From positions 18,986,304 through 19,050,303 of the forward strand of contig OV121090.1 in assembly GCA_921293015.1 (NCBI GenBank): DNA of 64,000 nucleotides. Direction: 5' to 3'. The stretch is from Phorcus lineatus (lineage: Eukaryota > Mollusca > Gastropoda > Trochida > Trochidae). Positions 50,145-60,619 of the stretch are shown one piece after another. How positions within the stretch are numbered: position 1 is the stretch's first letter; the number at the start of each line of letters is the position of its first letter. The translations under genes and the position numbers were made by a program. The notes under the pieces are model-generated. The model searched no databases. It was not told where the DNA came from and saw nothing but the letters and a program-made list of their open reading frames with translations.

Positions 50145-50257
50145 TGGGTCTAGATTTTCGAAGTTCTCTTTGTGCTAAGATAGTCGTAGGCCTGTGTTAT
50201 TGTATGGTACTTAAGACCATCTTAGCACTAAGAGAGCTTCGGAAATACTGGTCCTGG
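50145..50257. mobile_element. Short palindromic MITE, copy 4 (array unit 3)
   Basis: Array copy of 38043-38155; no independent insertion. Confidence 0.85.
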
Positions 50258-50468
50258 ATTCCTATGAGTACTATGTGTAAGTAACATAGCCATTGATTAA
50301 GTTTGCATATCCTTGAAACGTAGTTTTGTACAAGCATGTGTTTGAAATTTTGAATTCTCCGATTTCTGTAGTAAAGGTTTGGTGACATTCACATAATCCT
50401 TTCATAATTCACCTTCATTTTATATTTATATGATTTCCGTTTTCAGGAAGGGGTCCTGTAACTATAGT

Positions 50469-50705
50469 AGACCCGCCAGGGGCTTGGCAACTTAGTCTGA
50501 AGTAGAGAATTGTTCTATTCACCGTTAGGTTCTAGTGTATTGCTACACTAGCTTTCAGCGTAGTACCACCCACGGTTCGCTAGTTCAAGTCGATGCTCGC
50601 AGGATTCACCGTAAAGTATGCCTTTACCCTACAATCATACCAACAGCCGTGATATAAGTGAATTACTCTTTGAAGCGGCATTAAACCCTCACCTCACCTC
50701 ACCTG
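50469..50705 (+). mobile_element. SINE body, headless (array unit 3)
   Basis: Array copy of 38367-38607 with small changes. Confidence 0.82.
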
Positions 50706-50904
50706 TAGCTATATTGATAAGTCAAGTGCTTTGTGTTGTTGTCTATTGATCATTCTGTCTGAAGCGGCAGAAAAACTACAAGCTGTAGACATCTAAGGCT
50801 TAGTGAACAACATACAAATGTGATAATGATTAGTATCGACCGCGCACAAATCTTAACTTTTGTAAGCTTTTATGTATTACTGGTGACTTTTCAAAGGAAG
50901 CTTT

Positions 50905-52798
50905 AAAAATGACACTCTATGTATTAGTATAGGTTGAATATCGCCACAGCTTACCTTGCTGGATGTGTAAAATCCGGGCATGTTAGAGGGACCATCCCTT
51001 AACACTTGCTTGGCGGTAGTTCAGACTCGGGTATTGATCGGGTGTTTTGGTTAAGGACACCAAAAAAGGACTTCTGGTCATTTTACATGACCCATTGGAA
51101 GGATTTTGTGCGTTTGTTCTGAAAAGGATCTCGTCTACCGCTCGGGCTCTCAACACCTGAGCTCCATGATGCCTTATCCTGCATTAATTATTAATTTACT
51201 GTCCTACCTGGGCGTTGCCCTTGGTTACCTTGATGGTATCATCTGCAATGATAATGGTTTACCGTGTCAGATGTTCAATATTCGCATATCTTATTGGCAG
51301 CAGCAGTTGTTTGTTGAGACAAATTTGAATATTTCATTGATGTTTGACTAAAGGTTAGACTTATAAAATTATTTCACATTGGAAAAACAATTTAGGAAAA
51401 GGAATGCTCTTTACTAATCATTATTTATCGAAATAATTTTTAATCTAGAAATAATACGTTATCCACTAAATTCGTTGTAAATTTTGAATTGCGTGTACAC
51501 TGATAAAGATTTATCATTTATCTGCGACATTGTGCTTAAAATGTATCACTTTACTAAAGAATGTTTTTCACGTTTTTTAATCCCAATAGGACTTTATACT
51601 TCTAAAAGATGGAAAATGACAACTTTTAGGTCATAAGGCTTTTAAGGTCAGATGGGTTTATGCCATGGCCCATTTTCCGGCGTCTGACGTCAGGCGTCCG
51701 TAATCCTTTCACATTTTCTTCTTCTCCTCAAAACTGCTGCACCTCCAGCTGACACTGGACCATTTTTGTGATAATGTAGTTCAACTGTGGGACCTTGTAC
51801 CTTAGACTTCAACGTCAACAATACAAGGACTGATAAACTACAGAGTCCATGACTCTATTTTTCAACTAACCTAAAGAATCAACGGTGACATACAATCTCC
51901 TTGCTTGGTGTTCCAGTTCGTTTCACACTGCGTATTTGATCTCGTAACTGCATTCAAAATGTATTAGCTTAATGCTTTAAGTACTTTGATTATATAAGAT
52001 CGATTATTCGGTGAAAAAATGTTAAATACGCTTATGTGATGCATCTGTGATGTCATCAAAATTTTCGTTACATTGTAGACCGACGTTTTTGCGAAATTAG
52101 TTTGCGTAAATGTTAAAGCTAAGTGCGCATTCGTAACACGCAAATTGTCTCTCAAGTGTTATGCCTCGTACCGCTTGAGTCCGCGCAAAGTTTTCTTATA
52201 GTATACATGGAATTGTACTTACTGGAGTACGTAGCTTGAGTTTGGACATAACAAAGATTTTTGGTCGACAATGTCAAGCAATGCCACAGATGTTACGCGT
52301 AGTTTGCGTATATTAACCACTGTTACCGTGAAGGTACGTACTTGAGCATACGATATCGTACCAGGGGTGCGTGCAAGTGTCAATGGTACAAAAAAAACGT
52401 ATGATTAGTCTTTTTTCGACCAAGACTTTCATCATGTGTACCAACAACCAGAATTGCGTTACCCTGGGTGTATTTCTACTTCTATTTGTTGATTTTTAAT
52501 TATTTGAAACTTCTTTTAAAGCCCATATTTTCGATCGAGTTACTTTTGTTCTCTTTGTCGTTTTACACTTACACTTATCATTTTGGTTATTTTAACATAA
52601 AGGTTTAGGGATAAATTGTGAAGAAATCTTTTCCTACTCGATTGAAACTTCACATTTGATGATCAATTATCTCAAGATTCGATTTCAAGGAAAGCGTCAA
52701 AATGTAGTTAACAAACAAACGAATGTATTAATCGATGAAGTTCATTTAACGACAAATTTCTGCTTCTTTCCATCAAGGAAGATTACCATGTGTCTGCA
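50905..52798. other. Unassigned DNA with a possible repeat fragment
   Basis: About 51680-51780 (CCGGCGTCTGACGTCAGGCG, then TTTTCTTCTTCTCCTCAAAA) resembles a dispersed repeat common in molluscan DNA, but I cannot name it. The 81-aa plus frame at 51106-51351 and the 63-aa minus frame at 51964-52155 have no recognised motif. Confidence 0.35.
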
Positions 52799-52990
52799 AG
52801 TTTGATATGGAAATTTATCATATTTTAGAGTTAAATATCGAATTCAAGTTTGATATGGACGTTTATCGTGTGTTCGAGTTGAATATCGAACTCGAGTTTG
52901 ATATGGACTTTTATCATGTGTTCGAGTTAAATTTCGAACTCGAGTTTGATATTGACATAATATCATGTGTTCGAGTTAAATATCAAACGA
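52799..52990. repeat. Minisatellite, 48-bp unit, four copies
   Basis: Units start AGTTTGATATGG at 52799, 52847, 52895 and (variant) 52943, an exact 48-bp period. The last three units contain the inverted pair CGAGTT/AACTCG around an 8-nt loop, so each can form a small hairpin. The 16-residue period is open in one frame (52807-53013) with pattern ELNIELEFDMD, but there is no gene context. Confidence 0.93.
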
Positions 52991-54284
52991 GAGCGAAGTA
53001 CTTCATGCTTTAATGTGTCTTGAAAGTTTGGATAGGTGACGTGGAGGTTTATCATGTCGGTGTTATTCTTTTATTTATGAATTCACTAATATTCATTTTC
53101 TATTTATTAAACTTTACTAGACGGAAATTGTTGATTAACGAAACTAAATCAAAATAAAGAATAATGCGGGGCTTTCTTGGTTTGCAAGTGACCTCGTGTA
53201 TTCGCTCCACCTTGCTAAAGTTTGATTTGAAGCGGCCCTAGAATCTCCATATCTGTCATGGTGGACCGTCGTGTGTTTGGTTTGAGGCAGTCATCACAGC
53301 ATAATTTATTGTATGTTGGTACGAATAATTAGTGAGTGATGAACTCGACTAATATGTGTATTTATCGATTTACTGTTCACACCATTTGAAGCTATGTCTC
53401 TTGCTTTCGAATTGATGCCTAATGATTAAAAAGGGGGAGGGGCACTGCCCAGCAGTTCCTGCGGCCATGAATCTTGTGACTCTTCTACCTTTATACGCGG
53501 GGGCCAAAATTTCATTTCAGTAAAAGCTTTCTTATTCCAGCAACTCGATTTAATAAAGATGATTTTACTTAATGGGAAAATACACTGGGCGTGTGAAGGA
53601 ACAGCAAACCAGCGGCAAATGGGAGATAACTCTTGAAGGTATGTCGTAACGAGGTTGTTACTCCTGACCCAGTTTAAGATAATGAATATATCGACGTCAC
53701 GAAACCGCGTTTGGCCAATGGGAAACTGACATTGCTGTTCAATTCGAGATAAAGACTCACGTGAATTTAGGGTACGATACATCTGTTGAATTGAAAAGTA
53801 ACCTGCTATTTCTCTAGAGAATTTTCAATTACATGTTTGTTTGATACTGTACTGTGAATTTTATCATTTGTGAGAGTATTCTTCGATCACATTGTTTTAC
53901 CTTTTGTTAATGGACAAATTTTAAGACAACTAGGTTTATTTGGACTATCTTTGTTTCCTTTCTATGGAAAAGTGTTTAGCTGGCTGTCTATTTCAATCGA
54001 TAAGCACATATTCACCTACTTTCATTGATTGGTTCGTGTCGTGTTACCTCCCACTGCTCCTGTTGCCATGGCGATGGTTGTTGGTAAGAACAGGCTTTAA
54101 TTATGGCGATGACGTCACTCAATTGTGTTAACAGTGGATTATCTTTTAGAATTCACTGTTTATTGATGTCCCGGCCAGGAGGGTCGTTAGGCGTTTAATG
54201 GTTTTTGATAATACAGAGTGCCTTTTTTTTGGCGTCAGGTATGACAAATCTAGAACGTCTCAAATACGTTAATAAACTGACGAA
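52991..54284. other. No gene recognised
   Basis: One 118-aa minus frame (53426-53782) has mixed composition and could be a coding relic, but nothing in it is recognisable. A GGGAGATAACTC motif at about 53620 is of a type often seen at ends of molluscan repeats. Confidence 0.35.
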
Positions 54285-54360
54285 AGTGTGTAAATTAAGA
54301 TTCGAACATACACACCTCCGATTGTTGAACCAGCTCTGTAATCCACTGAGCTACGGAGGA
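54285..54360 (-). repeat. tRNA-like sequence, probable SINE head relic
   Basis: The minus strand reads TCCGTAGCTCAGTGGATTAC (box A, D arm) and GTTCGAATC (box B) at normal tRNA spacing. The anticodon and T stems do not pair well and there is no acceptor stem match, so this is not a functional tRNA gene. A SINE head or tRNA pseudogene is more likely. Confidence 0.6.
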
Positions 54361-55640
54361 ATGACAGAAGTAGATAGTTATTCCAGCCCCCTACCCCAAA
54401 CAGATATGCGGACCTATGTTTTTTACCTGACGGGATATTCGTGGAGATAATGGATAGCATGATATAAGCACGTGGAACGCGGGGAATTATTTGGTAAGGT
54501 TTAAATTGGTTGGGATTGAGAATGCATTTCAAAGCACGGTTTTGCGAAATCCAACTATTCTCCATTTCTCCTCATTCTTTCTACATTACATAAACTGTTC
54601 CATCATAACAGTAAGGATCTGATTTTTTTTTTCAAATTTATGATCACAGTATCTCCCCTTCAAGATCTCCTTGTTTTGTAAAAACATAAAAATGATCAGA
54701 AAACATCGTGTTTCCAGACAGTCTTTATTCATTTGTAGTTCAGCATTTATTGACAAACATGTAGTTTATGGGAAGCAGTTTCATAGACCACTTTTAATAA
54801 AATTGTCTTTGATAGACAATGTGCCCTTACTAAAACACTCCTCCATAAACATTTTTTTCGGTGAAATATCCCTATCAAAAATCAAATTGTAATTTATTTT
54901 CATAATTCCATTCAAAAATAATTATATTGAATCACTCCATTTAAACTAATTATCATACAAGGTCATACGAGTATATATATTATCCCCAAACATTAACATC
55001 ATTGGTAAATGCCTAGGTAATAAAGTTCTTAAAATTGTTATCGATCTACAAAATTTTCATGAAAATGCAAAGATCGTATTCTAAAAATGTACTCCCTACG
55101 CCAACTTGTTTGATAGGACACATCGTTGAAAGCTCAAAGGGAAAGGAGTTATCCTCCCATAATTGAGGAGTCCACCAACAACCACATTTTAACCCCATGA
55201 TAATTAAAAAGGTAAGCCCGAAACGACTGTACGCTTAAAGCGTACAGTAGCTGCAAATGAGAAGTTGAAAATGTAAAACGTTTAAAGACGAAGCCCGACG
55301 GAGGGACTCATAAGCGACCTTCGTCATAAGCCAATCTGGTCTTATACAACATAGAAAACATAAAATAAGGAATCAATTTTAGCTAGAAATGTGTTATGAT
55401 TCAGTTTATCTTTAAGGGAATCAAGTTGATAAACTTGTTGTAATGCCATATTGTACGAAGTTGTTGTGTTTTACCATGACACTAATTCTAGGTTTGGGGT
55501 ACCCTTAAGGCTCAAAACATTGTTCACAAAATATGCCGTAACTTTGGACAACTGTCCCCGTGCCCCGTCTCACGCCCCTTCTAAATGAGAACTCCCCTTC
55601 TACTCCCTATTTCACAATATACGCTGGCATTGCATCTTTA
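54361..55640. other. Unassigned DNA with a perfect 23-nt palindrome
   Basis: No gene recognised. ACTGTACGCTT and its inverse around one base form a palindrome at 55226-55248, followed by a second small inverted pair GACGAAG/CTTCGTC at about 55289-55327. Confidence 0.45.
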
Positions 55641-55644
55641 AACG

Positions 55645-56445
55645 CACTAGTGCGTACCAATATGTCGTAAGGACAACGAATGTGCATATACTTGCATACA
55701 GCATTTAGGCTGTGACTGATGTCCATTATTTTGACGGGTTTGACGTCTTGAAGCTCTGTTTGTGAAAAGTTCATACTGTCAATATCATACATTTGTTTAG
55801 TTATATTTGACTCCACTTAAAGGCACTAGTGCGCACCAATGTTCCGTAAACACAACGAATGCAGAGAAACTGCATAGCTCTCGATATTAATCACGATCCT
55901 CACTATAGTAATCTACCTCGTAAGTTATTTAATACATATTTACGTATTCAGGTAGTAAAGTTGATTTTCAAAGACCGGTAGTATTTAATGCAACGTTGCA
56001 TTAAATCCGGATGAACTACGATATCCGAAATATTAAAATTGTGCTTATAACCAGAAAAGCGGAAGCGGCAGCCGCTTTGGTCAATCTCATAACCATAGTA
56101 ATTCTGTGTTATTAAATCGATTATTTTACAACATTGCTTTCATTAAACATATTTTATTCTTTGTTCTCAGTTCAGAGTTTAGGTAAATTCAATAGCTGCA
56201 CACAATTCTAGTTCATACCGTGTTCAAATGTCAATAATTTATCCATTTTGTGCACAGCTAACCATAGATTTTTTATATGTCCAGGCCGACATCGGCTGTC
56301 TTAACGTTTACATAGTTGATTGCAGGTCAACTGTAAAGAATGTTTAGTATTTCATTGCATCGATAGAAAGCTTTAGTGGATGCATAAGTCCTCGTTAACC
56401 TTAAAATAGCCAATTTAAACCGTAAACGCGTGCAATAGTGCCTTT
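55645..56445 (+). repeat. Ancient diverged relative of the array unit, without mariner
   Basis: Collinear with 35530-36235 and its array copies: GCATTTAGGCTGTGACTGATGTCC, GACGTCTTGAA, TACATTTGTTTAGTTA, the ATTAAATCCGGATGA region, AATAGCTGCAC, CATAGATTTTTTA, GTTGATT.CAGGTCAA and CATCGATAGAAA occur in the same order. Substitutions and small indels are far more frequent than among units 1-3. The match begins just to the right of where the mariner sits in the array. Confidence 0.87.
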
Positions 56446-56986
56446 AAAAAAGATACTTAAACTTAATACAATTTCACTTCTAATCCCCTCTCTTTTTGGA
56501 ATTTATTTATAAAACCCTTCAGCCCCCGCCCCATTTTCATCAGGGGAACTCTACCCCCTCTTTCATAATACAGACTTGCATTGTATTTTTTTAAAAACAG
56601 ATACTAAAACAAAAGTTACAATATTCAAATGTAAAATCTTTAATTGAAAACATATAAAATCAAAAAACCAATAATCCATAAAATTTGTACATGGCATTTC
56701 AATGATTATGATGGGCGATTTATGATTGAATGTTGATATGAAATCTTTGTAAAACATTGCGAAAATGTATGTACTGACAAGTGAGAATTGACATTGGCAG
56801 TCTACTATAAATAAGGGTGATTTTTTAAATCCGTTTTGATATGAAATCATTAACGTCCTTTGTATTTAGCACAATGATATGATGAACAAACAGATGAAAA
56901 AATATATTCCATCACAAAACAACAACAAATACTTGTAAATGTTATTTTCAAAAAATCTTGACCAAGAAAAAGGTAGGTTAGGCACA
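56446..56986. other. Downstream flank of paralogue 2
   Basis: AT-rich DNA that probably contains the 3' untranslated region of the minus-strand gene. A 95-aa minus frame (56563-56850) is Phe/Ile-rich and has no motif. Confidence 0.4.
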
Positions 56987-57979
56987 TCACAAAGGGAAGC
57001 AACTCTTGTCTAACTTATTTCTTTCTACAACAGTTATACCCGTTGTTGAATTACCAACAGTTCTTAAGGGTGTACAAAATGTCGCTCCTCCTTCAAATCT
57101 CACGTATTTATAATGATTATTTAGTAGTTCAATATTATAATTCAAATCTTCATGATGCCAACTTTCGTGGTTCCCGATCGTTGATTGGTGGAAAGCTAAA
57201 AGCGTCTCCGTGGCATCTATGACGTTTAAATTACGCTGTCTTGCAAATACCAACAACCAATTGTCATACCCTATTCTTCCTATAACGACGTCTGGTATAT
57301 CATTCCATGGAAATGATTTATCCGTTATAAAATAATCCTGTGACATCTGTATAAATAGCTCCCCTTTCCTTTTTGCAACATCGGATAACTTATTTATGTC
57401 CGTATCACCTTTTGTTAAGTTCCCAACATTAGTTCTTACACCAGTAACAAGAACCGATTTATTTAAACCAGTTTTTGCAATAGCTTTAAGGGTTGACACT
57501 AGGCTGTAGTCAAATAATATATCTCCGTTGGAGTATCCATAATAGACCGAATCAAACATACAAATTGCATCCATGAACATAATTTTAAGCACCGGAAGAT
57601 CTGATGTTCCCAGTTGGCGTACTGGAAGTACGTCCCAGCCGTATTCAACAATTTCCTGTCTTTGAGTTGCATTAATGCTGAAAAATACGGGTTTAACAAA
57701 GGGTTTCAACTGAGCCCAGTTTTTGAGAGTGGCGTTCCACACATCTCCCTTATTGCTTTTGTAAGGCCACGATGTAAAAAGTGTAAGTAGGGGTTTGGCG
57801 TATTCGCCTTTGCGTACACCGACGACATGTTTGTGACATAAAGATTCATTCAAAGGTAAAGTTTTTGGTTTTTGATGTATGAGATGATGTCTTCTTGGCG
57901 ACAAGACCGAGAGAATAACCACGATAAACAGACAAGTTGTTGCCAACAGCACAATGAAAGTTGATTTCAGCGAAAGCAT
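56987..57979 (-). CDS. Type II membrane, glycosyltransferase-like protein (paralogue 2)
   Basis: 330 aa in one exon. The hydrophobic anchor is at about residues 7-26, with a short cytoplasmic tail and a long luminal part. It aligns along its length with the 28735-29832 product: LLTLFTSWPY (64-73), YGYSNGDILFD (147-157), TGVRTNV (179-185), DYFIT (215-219), VVIGRIGYDNW (231-241) and VIDATETLLAFHQST (253-267). The protein ends in KSCFPL shortly after the shared region. The shared NGD motif and aromatic/acidic patches suggest a sugar-nucleotide transferase-like fold, but the reaction is not known. A CAG/GT acceptor-like site is 20 nt upstream of the ATG (exon edge at 57999), as in paralogue 1, so a 5' UTR intron is likely. 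No stop or frameshift was seen. Confidence 0.9.
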   Translation of the reverse strand: MLSLKSTFIVLLATTCLFIVVILSVLSPRRHHLIHQKPKTLPLNESLCHKHVVGVRKGEYAKPLLTLFTSWPYKSNKGDVWNATLKNWAQLKPFVKPVFFSINATQRQEIVEYGWDVLPVRQLGTSDLPVLKIMFMDAICMFDSVYYGYSNGDILFDYSLVSTLKAIAKTGLNKSVLVTGVRTNVGNLTKGDTDINKLSDVAKRKGELFIQMSQDYFITDKSFPWNDIPDVVIGRIGYDNWLLVFARQRNLNVIDATETLLAFHQSTIGNHESWHHEDLNYNIELLNNHYKYVRFEGGATFCTPLRTVGNSTTGITVVERNKLDKSCFPL

Positions 57980-58445
57980 TACTCGTCAGTCACCAGAACC
58001 TGAAAAGGCATATGAACAGGAGTATTATAACTAATAGCATCAGAGGATGAAGAATGACTCAGTGAGTCCTCAATGTCACAGTTTGAACTGATATAATTTG
58101 TTTCATGTTTTACGATGTAAATTAAAACATACATGAATTTATGTCTTTTAATTGCATTTGTCCGAGTGTCGAGAAATAAAAGATACAAAATGCATAGAAG
58201 ATAACGCCTAAAATATTTCTGTGGAAGTATACTTTGAGACAAATGTGTAAGACTACAACCGACTTGATATGTACACGTGCAGTAACGCAGTCTGCCACAT
58301 TGACCAAGAAACATGTTATTAAATGGAATTATTGTTTTACCTCTAAGTATTGTTACAAAAAGTTATTTACACAGCTTCTCTGACACATATATTTATGATT
58401 TATCTCAATTATCTCAGTAATCTCACCTCGTATGGTTGGCTCGCA
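57980..58445 (-). other. Upstream region of paralogue 2, possible 5' UTR intron
   Basis: A donor-like CGAG/GTGAGA (exon edge 58427 on the minus strand) and the acceptor-like TTTTCAG/GTT (exon edge 57999) would define a 427-nt intron just before the start codon. The 111-aa minus frame at 57979-58314 ends at a TAA that overlaps the ATG and would lie in this intron, so it is not called as a gene. Confidence 0.45.
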
Positions 58446-59112
58446 GCTTACTTCAAGAGATTGCTTAGTGCTTGCTGCACTAGATAGCCATGAGTATTCT
58501 TCTTTGAGTGATTGCTGATGACTTCTTGCTAAACTCTTAATTATTCCTCCTTCAGTGAAGATCTTTGACTTCTTGCTGAAATACAAGGGAGTAATAATTC
58601 TTCTTCCAGCGTAGGCTGATGACTTCTTGCTGAACTAGATTGTCGTGACTTTTCTTCTTTCAGTGAATATTGCTGACTTCTTGCTGAACTAGATTGTCGT
58701 GACTTTTCTTCTTTCAGTGAATATTGCTGACTTCTTGCTGAACTAGATTGTCGTGACTTTTCTTCTTTCAGTGTAGATTGCTTACTGTTTGTTGAACTAG
58801 GTTGTCGTGACTTTTCTTCTTTCAGTGTAGATTGCTTACTGTTTGTTGAACTAGGTTGTCGTGACTATTCTTCTTTCAGTGTAGATTGCTGACTTCTTGC
58901 TGAACTAGATTGTCGTGACTATTCTTTCAGTGTAGATTGCTTACTGTTTGTTGAACTAGATTGTCGTGACTATTCTTTCAGTGTAGATTGCTGACTGCTT
59001 GTTGAACTAGGTATTCGTGATAATTCTTCTTTCAGTGTAGGCTGATGACTTCATGCTGTACAAGATGGTCGGAACGTTTCGTCTTTCAGTGTCGACTGCA
59101 CTTTCTGTCGTG
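58446..59112. repeat. 54-bp minisatellite, about 12 units, with in-phase 51-bp variants
   Basis: TTTCAGTG marks recur at 58553, 58607, 58661, 58715, 58769, 58823, 58877, 58928, 58979, 59033 and 59087: spacings of 54, with two of 51. Outer units are more degenerate. On the minus strand a typical unit reads SLKEEKSRQSSSARSQQY, an 18-residue Ser/Lys/Glu/Gln repeat. Three central units have TAG in place of the AAG codon, so the present sequence is not a continuous reading frame. It lies directly upstream of paralogue 2 on the same strand. Confidence 0.92.
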
Positions 59113-60142
59113 TGTGCTTATCTGAAATTACAAATGTACTTTCTTATGCATATCGATTTGACATTCCTGCACAGAAATTCGATCTTGTCTTTTGTTCGCG
59201 GGAATCGTTATTGATACACTTTTACTGGGTAACCTTGCATCACTGATTTTATTCAATGATTCGTGGTAGATTTGAATTAGCTAGTCCTTTAATTGTCACT
59301 AGCCGGGCCCTTAGCTGATCCATGGACAATTTGTTTCAGGAAGATTTGAACTTCTAAATGCTACAATATACAACATTATACAGAATTAATTTATAAACAG
59401 ATCTTTCTTATTCCTAAACTTTCCTTAGTATTTCAAGCACATGATTATATTACCATTATACTTATTCATCTATATATTTTTAATAAGAAAATGTTTATAC
59501 CAAATGCAGGCATAGAATCTACGTTACTTTACTTTTATTCAGTTTAACAGCATATGATTTCTTTTGGGGGGATTCTCTTTAATTCATATGTACATATCAT
59601 ATAGAACGGCAGAATACACATCATTTAGATAAAGTAAATTCTAGCAGTATTTTTGGTTATCTTTAATACCATTGAATAATACATATCATATATAACTTAG
59701 TACTAGTGCATATAGATTTGAGCTTTTGTTAATTCTTACAGCATAAAAGGTTATATTTATCAGTGCACAAATAGATCATCACCAATTATATTTTATGACT
59801 TTTGAAGTTGTGCGAATTGTTATTGATATCTGCACTTACTACAATGTAAAATATTTATATATTAATCAAACGTGTACATATTTGACGATGTCATACAAGG
59901 CATGGATGCATTCCCTAGTATGTTTAATTCATCACGCTTAAGTCGCTTAAGGCTATAATATTTTCCAAACTGCGTTTGGATATATGTGGTTTGGAAATAT
60001 ATGCATTTATATATAATCAATATCTAGTGTCTACAGAGAAAACGGGACGACATCTATCAGTAACTTTCTTTTAACAATTATAAGAGTCAATTTCTATGTA
60101 CAGCTGCATCCCCAAAGTTTGATCACCTTAAGTTTAACTTCC
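59113..60142. other. No gene recognised
   Basis: AT-rich DNA, possibly including the promoter side of paralogue 2. Nothing specific identified. Confidence 0.4.
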
Positions 60143-60143
60143 A

Positions 60144-60619
60144 TAAAGAGCCACTCCGTGAGTTGTTGAAGTCAAACATGCCAAACTTAATCAATGGTGT
60201 CATTTGATCGCGAAGTATCGACTGTTACCAAAACGAAACATTTTAAAGCATATTTGTTTTTTGACAGTGACAATGTAAAGGTAGAACGTCGCAATTGTGA
60301 TCGAAAACCGGACAGTTGCGCGCATCAAATAGTCGAACGTAATTTTGGAGACTTATTTGAAACAGCCAGGGGGGCAGTTAGGAGTTGATAGTGTTTGTTA
60401 GGTTATATAACTAGTATACATGTATAGTGGACGTGATATCTTCACATCTGTGCATTTATAAGGCTGTTTTTACATTTTGATGGAAAACAAGTATTTGCCA
60501 TATATATGTCTGTTGGACATGAAAAATTAAGATGTTTTGATTTTATATCATCACATATGAAATTTAGGTTCGTATCAAAGGTAAATAATACGTTATGAAA
60601 ATCACGGAGTGGCTCTTTA
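60144..60619. mobile_element. Foldback element with 17-bp inverted ends
   Basis: AAAGAGCCACTCCGTGA at about 60145-60161 recurs inverted as TCACGGAGTGGCTCTTT at about 60602-60618. The interior holds a 64-aa plus frame (60194-60388) with charged, coding-like composition (FFDSDNVKVERRNCDRKPDS) and no recognised family. A non-autonomous DNA element is the simplest reading; a single copy was found in this window. Confidence 0.6.

Larger units (their letters stand above)
45004..50904 (+). repeat. Tandem segmental array, unit 3 (about 5.9 kb)
   Basis: Has only one of the two internal 0.3-kb repeats (from 45565) and an extra 50-60 bp of unique sequence after it (about 45895-45940), so it probably keeps the ancestral arrangement. 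Its mariner is the most diverged of the three, whereas its right half (47650-50900) is nearly identical to units 1 and 2. The array ends at GAAGCTTT (50904), where similarity stops. Confidence 0.95.

Noticed and set aside
32539..50904. Array as a satellite centromere or an rDNA-type functional array
   Set aside because: Only three units, with no rRNA-like sequence and several embedded transposon relics; a segmental duplication is the simpler reading.
54285..54360. Functional tRNA gene on the minus strand
   Set aside because: Boxes A and B are present, but anticodon and T stems pair poorly and no acceptor stem matches; a SINE head or pseudogene fits better.
57979..58314. 111-aa minus frame directly upstream of paralogue 2 as a separate gene or N-terminal extension
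   Set aside because: It ends at a TAA overlapping the ATG, is in another frame, and lies in a probable 5' UTR intron.
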